A stretch of 64,000 bases of DNA from Lingula anatina (taxonomy: Eukaryota; Brachiopoda; Lingulata; Lingulida; Lingulidae): contig NW_019775703.1 of assembly GCF_001039355.2 (NCBI RefSeq), positions 12,444 through 76,443 of the forward strand, given 5' to 3'. Shown here one piece after another: positions 13,099 through 26,398 of this stretch. Numbering within the stretch: the first letter of the stretch is position 1; each line of letters starts with the position of its first letter. Both the position numbers and the translations under genes were made by a program. The notes below the pieces were generated by a model. It was not told the origin of the DNA, did no database searches, and saw only the letters and a list, made by a program, of their open reading frames with translations.

Positions 13099-14890
13099 AG
13101 AGAGTTTTTGCCTCATATATCACATCTGTAGAATAAGCGTAAAGCGCCCGGATTTGGTCATAGCCGTATGTCCGATCCAGATTAGAATTAGCGGGCTTCT
13201 ATTTTTTGGCGATAAAAGGGGACTTGTTTTGTAAACTATATAGGGTTTTGAGTGATAATTGAAATTGATCAACGAGATCTGGCAGAGAGGAAAAAGATAG
13301 TCAAGAACAGTGATCCTTGTGGTCAAGATTAGATACGCAAAATAACACATTTATATGGTGTTTTGATAATTGGACCGTGACCTAAACATCGGGGTATTAA
13401 AACATTCTCGTCGTTCATTTGCGTAGAATATGCATGTATTTCCAGCTAGCAATTCGCCTACTTCTCCATGTCAATTGACTTAGGTTATTGAATACTTTCC
13501 AATATTTTTTCGCATAATTTCAAATTTGCCTTTGAATATAATACGGAATTTAGGGTTCAAAATGCAGTTTAGGCCTATGTGTTTTTCTGAAGTCCTGACT
13601 ACAAAACTTCAACATGCTATCGATTTAGTTTTAAGTTGAACTTTCTTTCATACAGCTAAATGCAGACTTTTAACTGTCAGAAAATAGTGATTTATTGATC
13701 AAGAAATAACCGACGTGTGGTCCATTAAGGAATTGTAGGGAAAGGAGGGAAACAGTTGACTATATTTGCAGACTTGACCATAAACAAATTATGTGAAAAA
13801 CATCAATATGGAGTTTTAAGACCCCGTTTTAAGGGTCTCAGCCGCAAAAAAGCAGATATTTTTGTTATCATGTCCATAGCAATGTTAACAATTTTAGATG
13901 TAAGAGACATGATAAGTGATATATATATTTGTATAAAAGTCAAAGCATTTATGTAAATATGTAATCTAGTTTTGTTTTAATGCATCAACGGCAATTTGCT
14001 TAATTTGAAAGGTGTAAAGAAGTACATGTACGGTACCTGAACCACTATTAGTGGACTACAAAATAGTGTTCTTTGAATAGAATTAGTGAACAAATTATCA
14101 TGGCTACGCAAAATTACTCAAAATATATTCTTGTGCTTTTTGTGCCTACGCTACAGAAATATGATCGAAAAAAGAGAATAAAAGTGATTACTAACTACAA
14201 AGAAACGACTTTGCATCATGATACCACGCCCATGCACAGACACAAAACTAACCACGTTTGACCTTTGGACGGCGTACGAAGACCTCAATCCTCGGACAGC
14301 ACCTGAGGGCCTCATGATTTCGTGGTTGACCGTCATCTAGACAACAAACGCCGTGCACCACCCTGGCCTTGTGATCTTTGCTGGACACGCCCGCGTACAC
14401 CTCTCTCACACATAGAACAGTGTTTATATAATAAGCAAGCATGCGTGTAACCTTAACCCTTACACATATATTGACTTAAGGTTTCAGACGAACAAGGGGT
14501 ATAAAGAACGCGAGGATCTTCTGAACCGACCAAGACATACCAACATGATGCATATCGGTAAACTTTTAATTCAACAGCCATGCATTTAATATTATTATTT
14601 TATTACATAATACATACATAAGGACATCTAACACTTTATAAATGTTCTCATACCGAACTTTATGCCCTAAAAACTATAAGTCCGCCACACATATGTTTAG
14701 ACGGCATAGTTGGTTAGCCCCCTTTGGAATCAACAGAAAAGTGTCTCAAATTCTTGGTTTGTGTTTAATTATCAAAGACATCTCAATTTACAAAATTGCG
14801 ACTCCAGCAATGCCCCTACCATGACTTCCTGTATCACTTTACGAATTGCATTAAGGGTGGCACTTTTTTTTTTGGTAGTAGAATTTAATT
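13099..14890. other. Intergenic region B-C, first part, duplicated after gene C
   Basis: 3' flank of B. Blocks such as 13099-13200 and 14130-14470 match 31500-31620 and 32330-32670 downstream of gene C, as expected from the segmental duplication. A TATA-like GTTTATATAA at 14420-14435 is conserved in the copy (32630). No gene was recognised. Confidence 0.6.
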
Positions 14891-14925
14891 TATCCTCTCC
14901 AGTACATGTATGTCTTATTTAATGA

Positions 14926-15024
14926 CCCCACTTTTTATATACGCGGCGTCGAGCCGTAACAAGATCTTACCCATTCACAAATGACGGTTTGCCGAGTAAA
15001 CACGACACTTAGCGTTTCTGTTTT
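14926..15024 (+). promoter_or_regulatory. Candidate core promoter and first untranslated exon of gene C
   Basis: TATATA at 14936-14941 is followed by a GC-rich block and about 80 bases that are well conserved upstream of gene D (from 33397). Both copies end at the same potential donor, TTTT|GTTAAG (C: 15024/15025). The surrounding intergenic sequence is less conserved. The next exon would begin at 16228 after TTTTAG. Inferred; needs 5' transcript evidence. Confidence 0.4.
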
Positions 15025-16310
15025 GTTAAGACAACGCCTTTTCAATACCCGTGAATGACTTTTGTGTGCCATTCAATGTTTAAATATGAAATGTACCCTT
15101 TACAACTGTTCATTAATAACTTAAAAGCTTTTATAGTCAGGAAAAGAAAAACAACTGATCGCTTCCCATTGCGAAAGAGAGAGAACTTGGGTGGGAGGAC
15201 ATGCATATAGTTCCTTTAATTGAGTTCATTCTTGTAGAAATAAATCTTAACTATCAAGTGTTCCATTTGGGTATATCAATCATACTAGTAAAATTTGATA
15301 TTAGTGCGTCGACCGAGCAGTTCGACAAAATGTTTATACGATCGAAGCGAATTGATACAAGTCAAAGGGGTTCTTATTCACCCTTGGGTAACTGCAGGGA
15401 ATTGCCCGGTGGTATCCCGAATGCCAATGGCCTTTTGCCACATACACATATTAAAATATCATTCAACACTGTCTTTTTGTTCAACGCTGATCCTTTCCTT
15501 TGGCAAAGTTGCCCTGGTCACTGTTCATCGAGTAAGCGTTCAGCTTACAAAGCATCCAAGTGTATACCTTTAAATCTACAACGCCATCATACGAATCGAC
15601 TCAGTGATTACATAACAATGGGCCTCCTTAAGAATGGGAGAAATAAGTACGTGCAATGACATGAGTGCTCGTGTTTGGTTATCGTATTGGGTCTGTTTGT
15701 TTGTGCGTGGTAAGGGGGAGGCTCTCTTCAACCCACTCTCTCTTAGACGTCCCAAAGCTAATAGGGTCCGCATAGACAGGGCGTGAACCCCGTAGGCCGC
15801 ATTCATAATCGGATAGCGCACGGTAGGGCCATGCACTTAAGTTTTATAATAGCATTTTTTTCAAAGTTTTCTCTAGAAATGAATGTTCATTATGATAAAT
15901 GTGAAAGTTAGCTATTAATTAGAACTCTGCTCAGGGTGGTGGTTTAATGGTATTGGGAAAGAGTGATCTTACGGGTGTTCGTGTGCAGGTCACTTGTATT
16001 TTTATTTACGCAAAAAAGTCTCCATCTTTAAAAAATACATGTTTAAAGATGGCTATATTAAGAGGTAATACCAAATTTCAAAAACATGTTTTGCATTGCA
16101 CATTTATAATGGAGGGGGGTCGTTACATGATATAAGCCTCGGAAGTGATATTGACTTAACATACAGCATTGTTTGCTCGATTAAGTTACCCTTTTAAAAT
16201 GAAGATTTGTGTTTTTTTCTATTTTAGCTGTAGGTAGTGACACGCCAACGACGACAGCTATATCTGGATAACTACAAGCACCCAAAACAGGTTGCATCGC
16301 CTTGTTAAAA
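15025..16310 (+). other. Putative 5' UTR intron and upstream region of gene C
   Basis: Blocks at about 15200-15830 and 15920-16010 match 34480-35090 and 35180-35280 upstream of gene D. The untranslated part of the ATG exon (16228-16310) is also conserved with 35477-35559, including ACGACAGCTATATCTG. No protein-coding frame was recognised. Confidence 0.5.
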
Positions 16311-19300
16311 ATGGCCGGACGCGACAGGACCACGCCCTTTCTGGTACTGGCGGTGTTACTGCTTGAGGGAGGTGAGTCTTTAATTATCTATATCATAATG
16401 GCACTCCCAGAAATGCATATAGGAAGTAATTTTTAACATCCCCCTTCTTTAAAATATAATATTGATTTATTTACCAAACTGAAGAAATATATATTGTTCT
16501 TTGTTTTGATTGTTGTACAATGGATCGTTATTGTGTTGCTGTTTTGTTAAAAATTACAGCAGCAATTTGTCACGCATTGATAATATTACAAATAACTTAG
16601 TCTGAACAATGGTTACGCGATGGCCACAGTCTTAGTTGCATCGTCTTTTATATTGATTCATAGCATCAACCCATTAGGCAGAAATTCCGTTGCGCTGCTC
16701 CTTATATATGTGCGAATAAAAAAGTGAAAACATTTGAACGACCCTGCTTTTAAACTGTTGCTTTTAGCTATGGCCATCCCCTACAATGGCAAATTTATGC
16801 GTGTATCAAACGCTTCTATGTTTGATGGCGAGCGAATGAATGAATTATTTATCGTATATAGACATATATGCTATATAAATGTCAGGATGACATATATAAG
16901 TCCTTAAACTTATTTCCAATGTGGTATTACATTTATGACGTGCCAATGTTATTAAATCTTGGTCGCAAAAGATGCGTAAATTATTTCGTGTTTCAGATAC
17001 CCATGGCCATGTATTTTCTCTTTATGACTCCATTGTAAAATATACATGACACGTATGAATATACTCAACAATATCTTCAGCACGGCAGATGGCCAAATAA
17101 TAAGTTGTAAAGAAAGCTTATTAAGCGCAGTGAGGCATCAAGGATAGTATATCATTTATTAAGTACACCCATATCTTGAAGAAAAACATCGAGCGACTGG
17201 TCTTTAAAAAAACTGCACATCTTCAGTATTAAGGGCGCGCTAAATCATTTTAGCCATTTTAGAGTTTTACATATGCAAATATATACCAATGAAATTAGCA
17301 TGCAAATTCTCTTTGTTTTCGTGAAGTCCAACTCGATCTACTTCAGGTTTTAGCTTTATCCTCCCAGGTTAAAGAAAACTGCGGATTATAGTGATCGGAT
17401 GTCCATATCTTAGGGATAAGTTTCAGGGTTAAGGATTGTGGAGCACATTCAATCCTGGTGTAAAATTCAGTACTTCTTAATGATCTGGTTTCTGTGGGAG
17501 TAGTATTCAGCGTCGGTAGTATAACCAGGCAGGCGTCCTCGAGCAGCTGATTGTCAGGAGGGGCGTTACTGTACCCTGCACCGTTATATGTACTACACCT
17601 GCGAAAGATGTTATTTTTTGTTTTATGAGTTATAAGTATTTCTCAATGGATATAAGATATATACAAGCCAGGTTGCTATAGTTCAGTGTATGCAGTGAAT
17701 TCAACGTAAGGACTATAGTAATATATATAGAATTATGTCATTCTTTGAGTTTCGGAAGAGATGGGCCAGTAAATGAGCAATTTTACTCAATGGATTTGAA
17801 AAAAATATTAACGAAAATTTCTCAACTGAACACGGCTCAGTGATGAACCAATAGTACTGAGATTTTTCCCACCTGAATCCTGGTAGATGCAAAAATCTAA
17901 AATGGCCGCCAATGCGTAGGGAAAAATTCAAATTGGCACATCATTTCATCCGGGTAACTTAGAAACTTGTGAGAGATATTATTTCTTATGAAAAAGGTAT
18001 GGCCTTTCATTTGAAAATAGTTTGAAAGTCATCAGAGGTCAAGGTCATGTATATATGTCAAAGGGTCCAAAACAACTTAAAATACATCAACTTACTTTAT
18101 TTTCACAAAAAAATTCAATTTTAATGACTTTTTTAGTTCCTTTTGATAACTGCAATCGAATGTCATTTTTTCCAGCCTATGTTTTTCCCTTACTGGACTA
18201 AAAGTCTAAAAGCTCAAAACGACACTGGATGAGATCAGATAATCAATTAATTTTGAAAAAGGAGAGTTGTAGTTTTGATTATAATTTTGCCTTCGGTCAT
18301 TGAGTGCATTTTGTCCTGGACGTAAGAGTTTTGTCAGCATCCCATTAATTCAAAACTTAAGTTTCATACCTTTGTTTATGCGGGGGATATACTCGACGAT
18401 AAGTCGCCGAGGCATGATATTATATGATGTAATAAAGCCATTCGTAGCAAATTCAAAAGGGGTGTCGTTAACAGTGCCGATCTGTTAAGTAACACTCCTT
18501 TCAATAAGTGTTGATTTTCCATCAAAGGATTTTTAAAAGTCTTCAAAGAAGTAATATCAGAGATCACAATCTGTCACCCATTGATTTGTAAGCCATTGTG
18601 CTCGATCTATTTGTCTACTAACTTCCCCAACATTTCTTTTCTAACAAAAGCAAAAGCGGCTTCACTTGGATGTGCTTAGTGGTTTTTAATAGGTTTGAAT
18701 TAACACTACACCCACTGTAACAGGAAGACAAATACCCTAGATTCAGCCAATTCAGAAAATTGTCTGTGTGATGCTAAGGGGGATATCTATGATATAATCA
18801 ATAGTGGTGAACTTTTGGGAATGATCTAGATTTAAAAAGTAAAAGACGAGAAAAGCGCATTATTTTTCCAGTTGTTTGCAACTGAACACAGAATAAGGGG
18901 CTGCGTACCAGTTAACGACTTTGAATCTATACCTTCCCGGAACGTGGTGCCCCCTAGTTTTCTCGTGACCCCTCCCCCACCATCCCCTCCGTTAAACGGG
19001 GTTGGAAGATAAAGGAATTTCAACAATATAAGATGACAGTCAAGAAAGAAATATGAAATGTATTCAATTGGGTTAACATTTGGGATATTTATAATCGGTT
19101 AATTAATTCAGAGTTGATTCGAATTGGATTGCGTGATCGGTTTTCTTTTGATGAAAAAAGGCGAAAAAAATATACTAAAAGATGAGTAGCATGGACATGA
19201 ATACTAAGTAGTACTCATTAGGTCAAGGTTCTACACAGTTCTGTTTGTTCTAATATTGACATGTATTGGTATTATATGTGTATACCAGGTTCACCTGGTA

Positions 19301-22111
19301 TATTGTACTCCATTATTTATATCTAGGGTTCTGGTGAAAGGGAAAATATGTTTACTTTTGTTAGAGTGAATTCGTCTGAAATGAAGCGTGAGTGAATATA
19401 CATGTATGTTCGGAATGCGTCTTCGCAAGAGCGTTCTAACATCATGCATTTTAATCAAACCCTCTGCAATGGTTGTTTTGTTAATATTCCCAGTCTTAAA
19501 AGACGTACTTGTAAAGAATTGTCTCTTTTGTGGCAATTCCTGTATGTCATTTTCTGCAGTCTGCAGTAAAATTTCTTACTAAAAATATGTATATCTGAAT
19601 GATTTTGCGAGAATTTCTTCGCAGTCTATATAATATTATCTTTAATTTTTATATACTAGTGTAGAATTATAGTCAATATTTTTATGTTTTTCAGCTGTTG
19701 ATGTTCTATCCAACAATGCAACGGGAGGTGGGAGAGCCAACATCGAATGTTACAAAGGAAAAGGCCTCTGTATCACTGCGCAGGGTAAGTGCCATAGTGC
19801 TCTTTAACATCATAGGTGAAGCTAAACTAAACCTCGGTATAAAAGAAACTCATAGTTTTAAAAAGTCATTTACCTAGGAACGCGCCCTGTATAGAATCAC
19901 TTCATACCACCTGTAAACTGTATTCAGCAGAAAAAAAGATATCTTCTCGGCGGTATTACTCCAAATATTTTTTTCTCAAATTTGAAACGTTGGAATTAGT
20001 TGCATGGAAAGCGCACCAGCTTTTACACTGCTTTTGAAGACTTTTTAATAATTTCCTCTTCTCAGGGGTTTGCTAAATCTAAAGCCGTCCCAATGTGAAT
20101 AGCCTTTGACCCCGTTGTGCTCTTAAACGTCATAGGTGAAGCCAAACTTAATCTAAGTATGAAACAAAACCATATAGTCAAAGAAAGTTAATGATAAGAC
20201 CATGGTCGGGGACTGGGGTTGCGCGGGATGAAATACTCCATCCGGGCTATCGATTGTAATAGCAGATATATCTCAACTGGCCCTCTCCGTGACAAAGTAA
20301 AAATCCCCATTAGTTCAGAAGCCTACCACCGGCTGCGTCTTGGACACAAGCAGATACTTGTACCTGGGATCGAGATCTAGAATATTAAACAATTTTTATT
20401 TTACTAATATTAATCAGCCACTGCGATCAGCCATTGCGTAGTCAGTAACGTGTAAGGCTGCAAAAAAATCCAAATCGGGATGTCACAAGAACGAATGCGA
20501 GCTCTCTTGGGCCCGGGCAATTAACATTTAGCATAAAAACGGTATGGTTTAGAAGAAGTGATTGATTTGACAACTTATTGATGATGTTTGGCATAAAGTC
20601 AATAATATTTCCTGTCCGTGTTGGGTTCTCAAACAAGGCCTCCAGTACATTATGAACTTACTACATGCTGTATATAAAATTTCACCCAAGCTTCTTGTAT
20701 TTGATATAAGCCACGAAACGTGAAACCTCACATTCACCGACCAAGATTTTAAATGCATTCGATTGTACTTATTTTTGCTCTCTGGCTTAGAGTTAGGGTA
20801 TCACATTGCAATTCCTCAAGGCTAAAAAGACACTCTTTAGATTGGGCTGTGTACATAATTTATTCTATAATTATTCTACATAGATATTGTTCCTTATATT
20901 TGCTCATTCTTAACGACTCCAAGATGAGATTCCTCGGCGGCAATAAAGTGGACGGGGTCTAGACTTATTGGATAAAAAACAAGCATATATCGACCTTGGC
21001 AGGTAATAGGGAGAACACGCTATACCGCCCAGTAATTTGCTACATAAGCCTATATCTCTTTACGTTTAAGCGCTTTGTGATATATTGCTGTTTAAAAAAT
21101 AATTTTTAAACCTTAACCATTTGATATTATGCTGTTAGTTAAGTGCAGTGTATCACCAGGTAATTTGATAGTATACTGGCTTTGTTAGCTGCGAACGTGC
21201 ACTTTCATTCGAATAAATTTGTCAGCTATGGTGCTTTCTACAAAAACTCAGCAAATGACGTCACGACCATCTTGTAAACGCCACAAATCTGTGGCAATAT
21301 CCTTTTAACCACATGCTGCAGTTGTTGCTAATTTTTTTAAAATCTCAAACACATTGAGGATTAACTGTGGATCCAATTGCAAGAATTGCATCACTTGCTT
21401 TACTAATATATCACTGTTTAACACGAGTAAGTAAATTACCGGTTATTATCAAAAGTAGAATATAACGAATTTAATAAACAAATACGTCTAAACGAGTGAA
21501 GACAAGTATTGCACATACACTTCCATTCCCTTGGCTTACTTTTTATTTTTTTATGATAGCACTGCCCATTTGATAAAAACTGGTTTGTTCTTATACTGCA
21601 GTCAGTTGTAATATATTGTACTGTAATTCCAGTAAATCCCGGCGTTCAGGTGGTCAACGTGCCTGGACCCAGAGGACCCCAGGGACCAGCAGGTCCAGGT
21701 GGACCCCCGGGACCGACCGGACTTCAAGGTGCGTGTTGCTATGAATTTGAGTTAGCTGCTTTTGGAATTATATGGTGATTTATGTCTTCTTTACGTTTGT
21801 TTTGTACACATATATATTAATTCAAGATCATTATAATAAGATTGAATTTTATACAGTATCAGTTAAGAGTCTACTTGTACTGTTACAGAATTATTCATTT
21901 GATCTTTCATCACCTTCATGGAGAAATTAATTTTGTGACATAATTTGCAGAAACACCACTGTTTGAAAACAATTAATTCTAGTTAAAACATTCATATAGT
22001 GTTTCGGCCGTCATCTCCATCAGGATACATATTTAGGATTGTCTCATCAGTATCATCATCTCTCAATGCAAATACAATTACAAATAATGTAATAATATAA
22101 TAAATATAATT

Positions 22112-22180
<69 letters not shown>

Positions 22181-25100
22181 AAAGGTGCTAACGGACCAAT
22201 GGGAGCACAAGGCCCCGTGGGTCCCCAGGGATTGCCCGGGTTGCAGGGTGCCAGGGGACCAGCGGGAGAGAAGGGGAGTCAGGGTCTTCCTGGGGTGGCA
22301 GGACCCATGGGACCCCAAGGTCTTCAAGGTATACAAGTACATGATTAATATTTTTTCAATTATTACGCGTTTTTAATCATTTTAAAATTCGAATTGTGTC
22401 GAGCTTTATTTATCTTAATCGGGGTAAATTTGTTTACCATTCTCTCTTTTGTTTATTTGTTCATTTATGTAGGTGTTTTTTAATTTGCTGAACGTTTACT
22501 TATTAATCTGTTTGTTTGTTTGTTTGTTTGTTTATTAAATGCATCAAACTATGTTGGAGATGCGTTGCAATCTATTTTTAAAATTGTGTGATAACATGCT
22601 ACTCACTTCGATGAATTTTTCTCTGTGTTTGGTCTACGGGTTTGGTGCTATTGACATCACCGGCAAACCAAGGCAGCGACACAGCTGACATGGCGTGACT
22701 TGAACCCAGCAAACATAGACCGTTATTAGAACGTTACCGTAACGTTTATATAACAAAATACGTTATTGTAACGCTATAGTAACGTCCTGTGTTTGCTGGT
22801 AAGTTGAGGTGGATACTTATGTCATTAATTCAACTTCTTAGAGAGAATGGTGATCAGAGACCCTAAAGGTCACTTCTAGTCCAATACGAAATTGATATGT
22901 TTCACGAAATGTCTCAAAATTAAGTTTATTCTACGACATATCTTATACCTTATACATATTCATGTCTGTGCCTGTGCTTTCACAAGAACACAATGACCCC
23001 CAAATGTTGCACTCTAGCAGCATACAAGTACGTCAATGTCCATCCTTTGTATACTAGTAACAAACATTCTGTCAATCTTCTCAGGACCCGCGGGTGTTCA
23101 GGGTGTCGCCGGACCGGCCGGGCCGCAGGGTGCAACAGGCAGTCCAGGCCAGAAAGGAGAGGTTGGTCAGAAGGGTGAGCAGGGTCTTGTGGGACCTGCA
23201 GGAGCTCAAGGACCAGTTGGAGCCATTGGGAACAAGGGAGAGCAAGGAAACCCTGGACCACAAGGTACCAGAATGTATATGTATATGGAAATGTATCTGT
23301 GTATGCATGTGCATGTGTATGTATTGGTCGGGCAAGGGTTTTTGCGTTTAAAATATTGCGACGGTCGTCTCTCATTACATCCTATTTTTTGTCTTTTTCT
23401 GAAGAGAGCATTTTGATGTACCGGTAGTTTTATCTATTCAAATATTTTCATCAAGACCGCTATAACAGTCTTGTGGTTTCACTTTCAAAAGGTCATACTG
23501 GCAGCATAGGCCCAGCCGGCCCCAACGGTGCAACGGGCGCTCAAGGACCCACCGGATTCGGAGAAACCGGACCAACTGGTCAAACAGGCGCCAGTGGACA
23601 TACCGGATTGCAGGGGGTTCAAGGAAACGCAGGTGAGTTTTCCAAAATACATGCAGTGCACTTTATTCTCTCTTATATAATCTGTACGGCACAATCTGCT
23701 GAATCTGCAGAATGAATAACATGATCTCATGACACAGTCCATGATATCCGGTTTCAGGTCCCCCAGGGCCAACAGGCGCCAAGGGAGAGCGCGGTGTGCA
23801 GGGTATAGCGGGGGCAATGGGCTCACCGGGCAGTAAGGGTAGCAAGGGTGAGCACGGACCTCAGGGAGCCACAGGTCTGCAGGGTCCAGCTGGAAATGCC
23901 GGCGTCACTGGAGCTGATGGACCTAAGGGAGAGCAAGGTGTACAGGGACCTATCGGTATTCAAGGTATGTACAAGTACCGGTGTATGTATATGAATATGC
24001 ACTTACAGGTAGTATATGTGCAGTGTATGTAGATTTTGTTATTATATGGCACACTCCGGTAAACGTCGGTTATTAAATTAACTAGAAACCAGTAGGGCTG
24101 TCGACATAAATATTATATGAATATTGTCTGTGCAGTGAATCTCATACACTTGTTCATTGCAATAACTGTGCATGTTTTACTCCCATGTAACTTTTTTTAA
24201 AAATAATATTACAGTAATAATATAATACAATGTTTGCAATTCAAAGGTGAAAAGGGAGAACCCGGGCCCATGGGATCCAAGGGAGAAGTAGGGTTCAAGG
24301 GCAATAAAGGGGACCAGGGTGCAGTGGGACCACAGGGTAACGTGGGTCCGGTTGGTCCGACAGGAGAGACAGGTGGAACAGGTAAGCACGTGGTGATGTG
24401 AATATGCACACGCGCGCACGTGCGCGCTGGTCTGAAGGCTTCACGTTCCACTGCAGCTATCTGAATGCAGAATTTATTCAATATATATTTCGATATTCAA
24501 TCAATGAATCGTTCAGTCCAATCAAACAGTTAGTCGATCAACTAATTAAACTATAATATAATGGGATATCAACGGTTCGTTCGTAACACGCGTATATAAG
24601 GAGTTGAAAAACGAAGGGACTTTTGTGCATACTTTTGCATGAAAAGCATACTTTTTAATTCGATTATTATTTTTCTGCTATAGTCTTACTTTGTTTTTAA
24701 ATCAGTTCATGGTTGAGATATGGTAATAATTTTTTGATTACTTACACCTCATGCATTCGTTGATACTCGTTTAACAAAAGTTTGTGCATACTTCTAGGTG
24801 AGACCGGTGCTCAAGGACAAAAGGGCGAAGTTGGTAGCATTGGTAATACAGGTGCCACTGGACCCCAGGGAATTAAAGGAGACGTGGGACCCCAGGGTGC
24901 TACTGGTCTCCAGGGATCAGTCGGGCCACAAGGTAACGTGAATTTCGCTTAGCAATTGTAATAAGCCCTTCATACCTGTATATATGGAATGAATGAATGA
25001 TGGCCTAAAGGGCTCCATGGGGTTTTCACGCCAAAATGAATTTTACTGGGATAAAGAGCAATTCCAGAAATATTGCTTTCTTTCCGTCCCTCTACTTGGA

Positions 25101-26360
25101 TTTGATGTCTTATTTCATTTTTAATTTAATACTTCAGTTTAAAATGACTGGCTAGTCATTTTTACGACATCTGCCGTCACACACATTACCTCGTTCTCAG
25201 GCAAGACAATGGTGGGCTGTTTTGTATCTCGGCACTGCGCCGTGTCTAATACAGACGTTACATGTTGGCAAATGTCTATCAAAAGAGACTTAAAGATAAA
25301 CAAGACACGCCTCAGATAAACTTTAATGTAAATGTTTTATTGTCTCAATAGTCTGAATTGTAAAATATAAAAAGCTTTACAAGACATGGATATGACTACT
25401 GACAATTAGAGTCAAGATTAACGTTATGAATGAGTTGCCTAGAAAAAAATAACAATAATCCAATAATTATTATAATATTATATAATATAAGTAAATATAA
25501 TATATAATAATAATTCAATATCAGGTTTCAAGGGCGATAAGGGTTCCACCGGCGCCACTGGTCAAAAGGGAGAGCAGGGCATTCAGGGTCCTGCAGGTCC
25601 AGAAGGTCAACGTGGCCAAACTGGAAACACTGGAGCTGTTGGTCAGACAGGAAGCCCAGGTAGGTCATTTTCATAGTATATACAAAAAGGATCACATTGT
25701 ATTCTGAATTTATTGGAATATCTCGTTTCTTTCACTTGCATCTGCCTAGTTAAAACCCTTGTTGTTCCCGTTGTTAATTTTGGAGCTCATTTTGTAAACA
25801 TTGTGAGATTACAATAACTTTTAAACGCTCTGAAATTATTTTGAATAACGGTTGCTACATGTATGACGTTTATGGTTTGTTTATAAAGTAAATAAGGAAC
25901 AATAAATCACACATTTAACCAATTATGTATAAATTAAAACCGTTCAATAAATAAAGAATTTTAAGGGGTCATTCATCTCCCATTTATGGATTCAGAATGT
26001 CACAATTTCGTATCACCAGTTTGAATCAAACTACGTTAAGATTATAACTTATATTTCCCAAGGTGCTACCGGTTCCATTGGGCCCCAAGGTCTAGTTGGT
26101 GCCAAGGGTGAGAAGGGAAGCGCAGGCCAAAAGGGCGACCAGGGTGTCAAGGGAGAACAAGGAATCAAGGGCCTTCAGGGTGTACAGGGTTTGGTAGGGC
26201 AGACAGGTGCCCCTGGGCCTGCTGGAGTGACTGGAGCCGTCGGAGCACCTGGGGGCCCCGGTCCGAAAGGTAGGACTGCATGTTCTAATTCATTATATGC
26301 AGCATAAACGGTCCCTTCTTTTTGATATAACAAAAAATCGTCTTTATATTTATATATATA

Positions 26361-26398
<38 letters not shown>

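Noticed and set aside
15201-15659. 152-codon + strand frame upstream of gene C
   Set aside because: It lies in a duplicated spacer; the copy near 34480-34920 does not keep the frame, so it is not a conserved gene.
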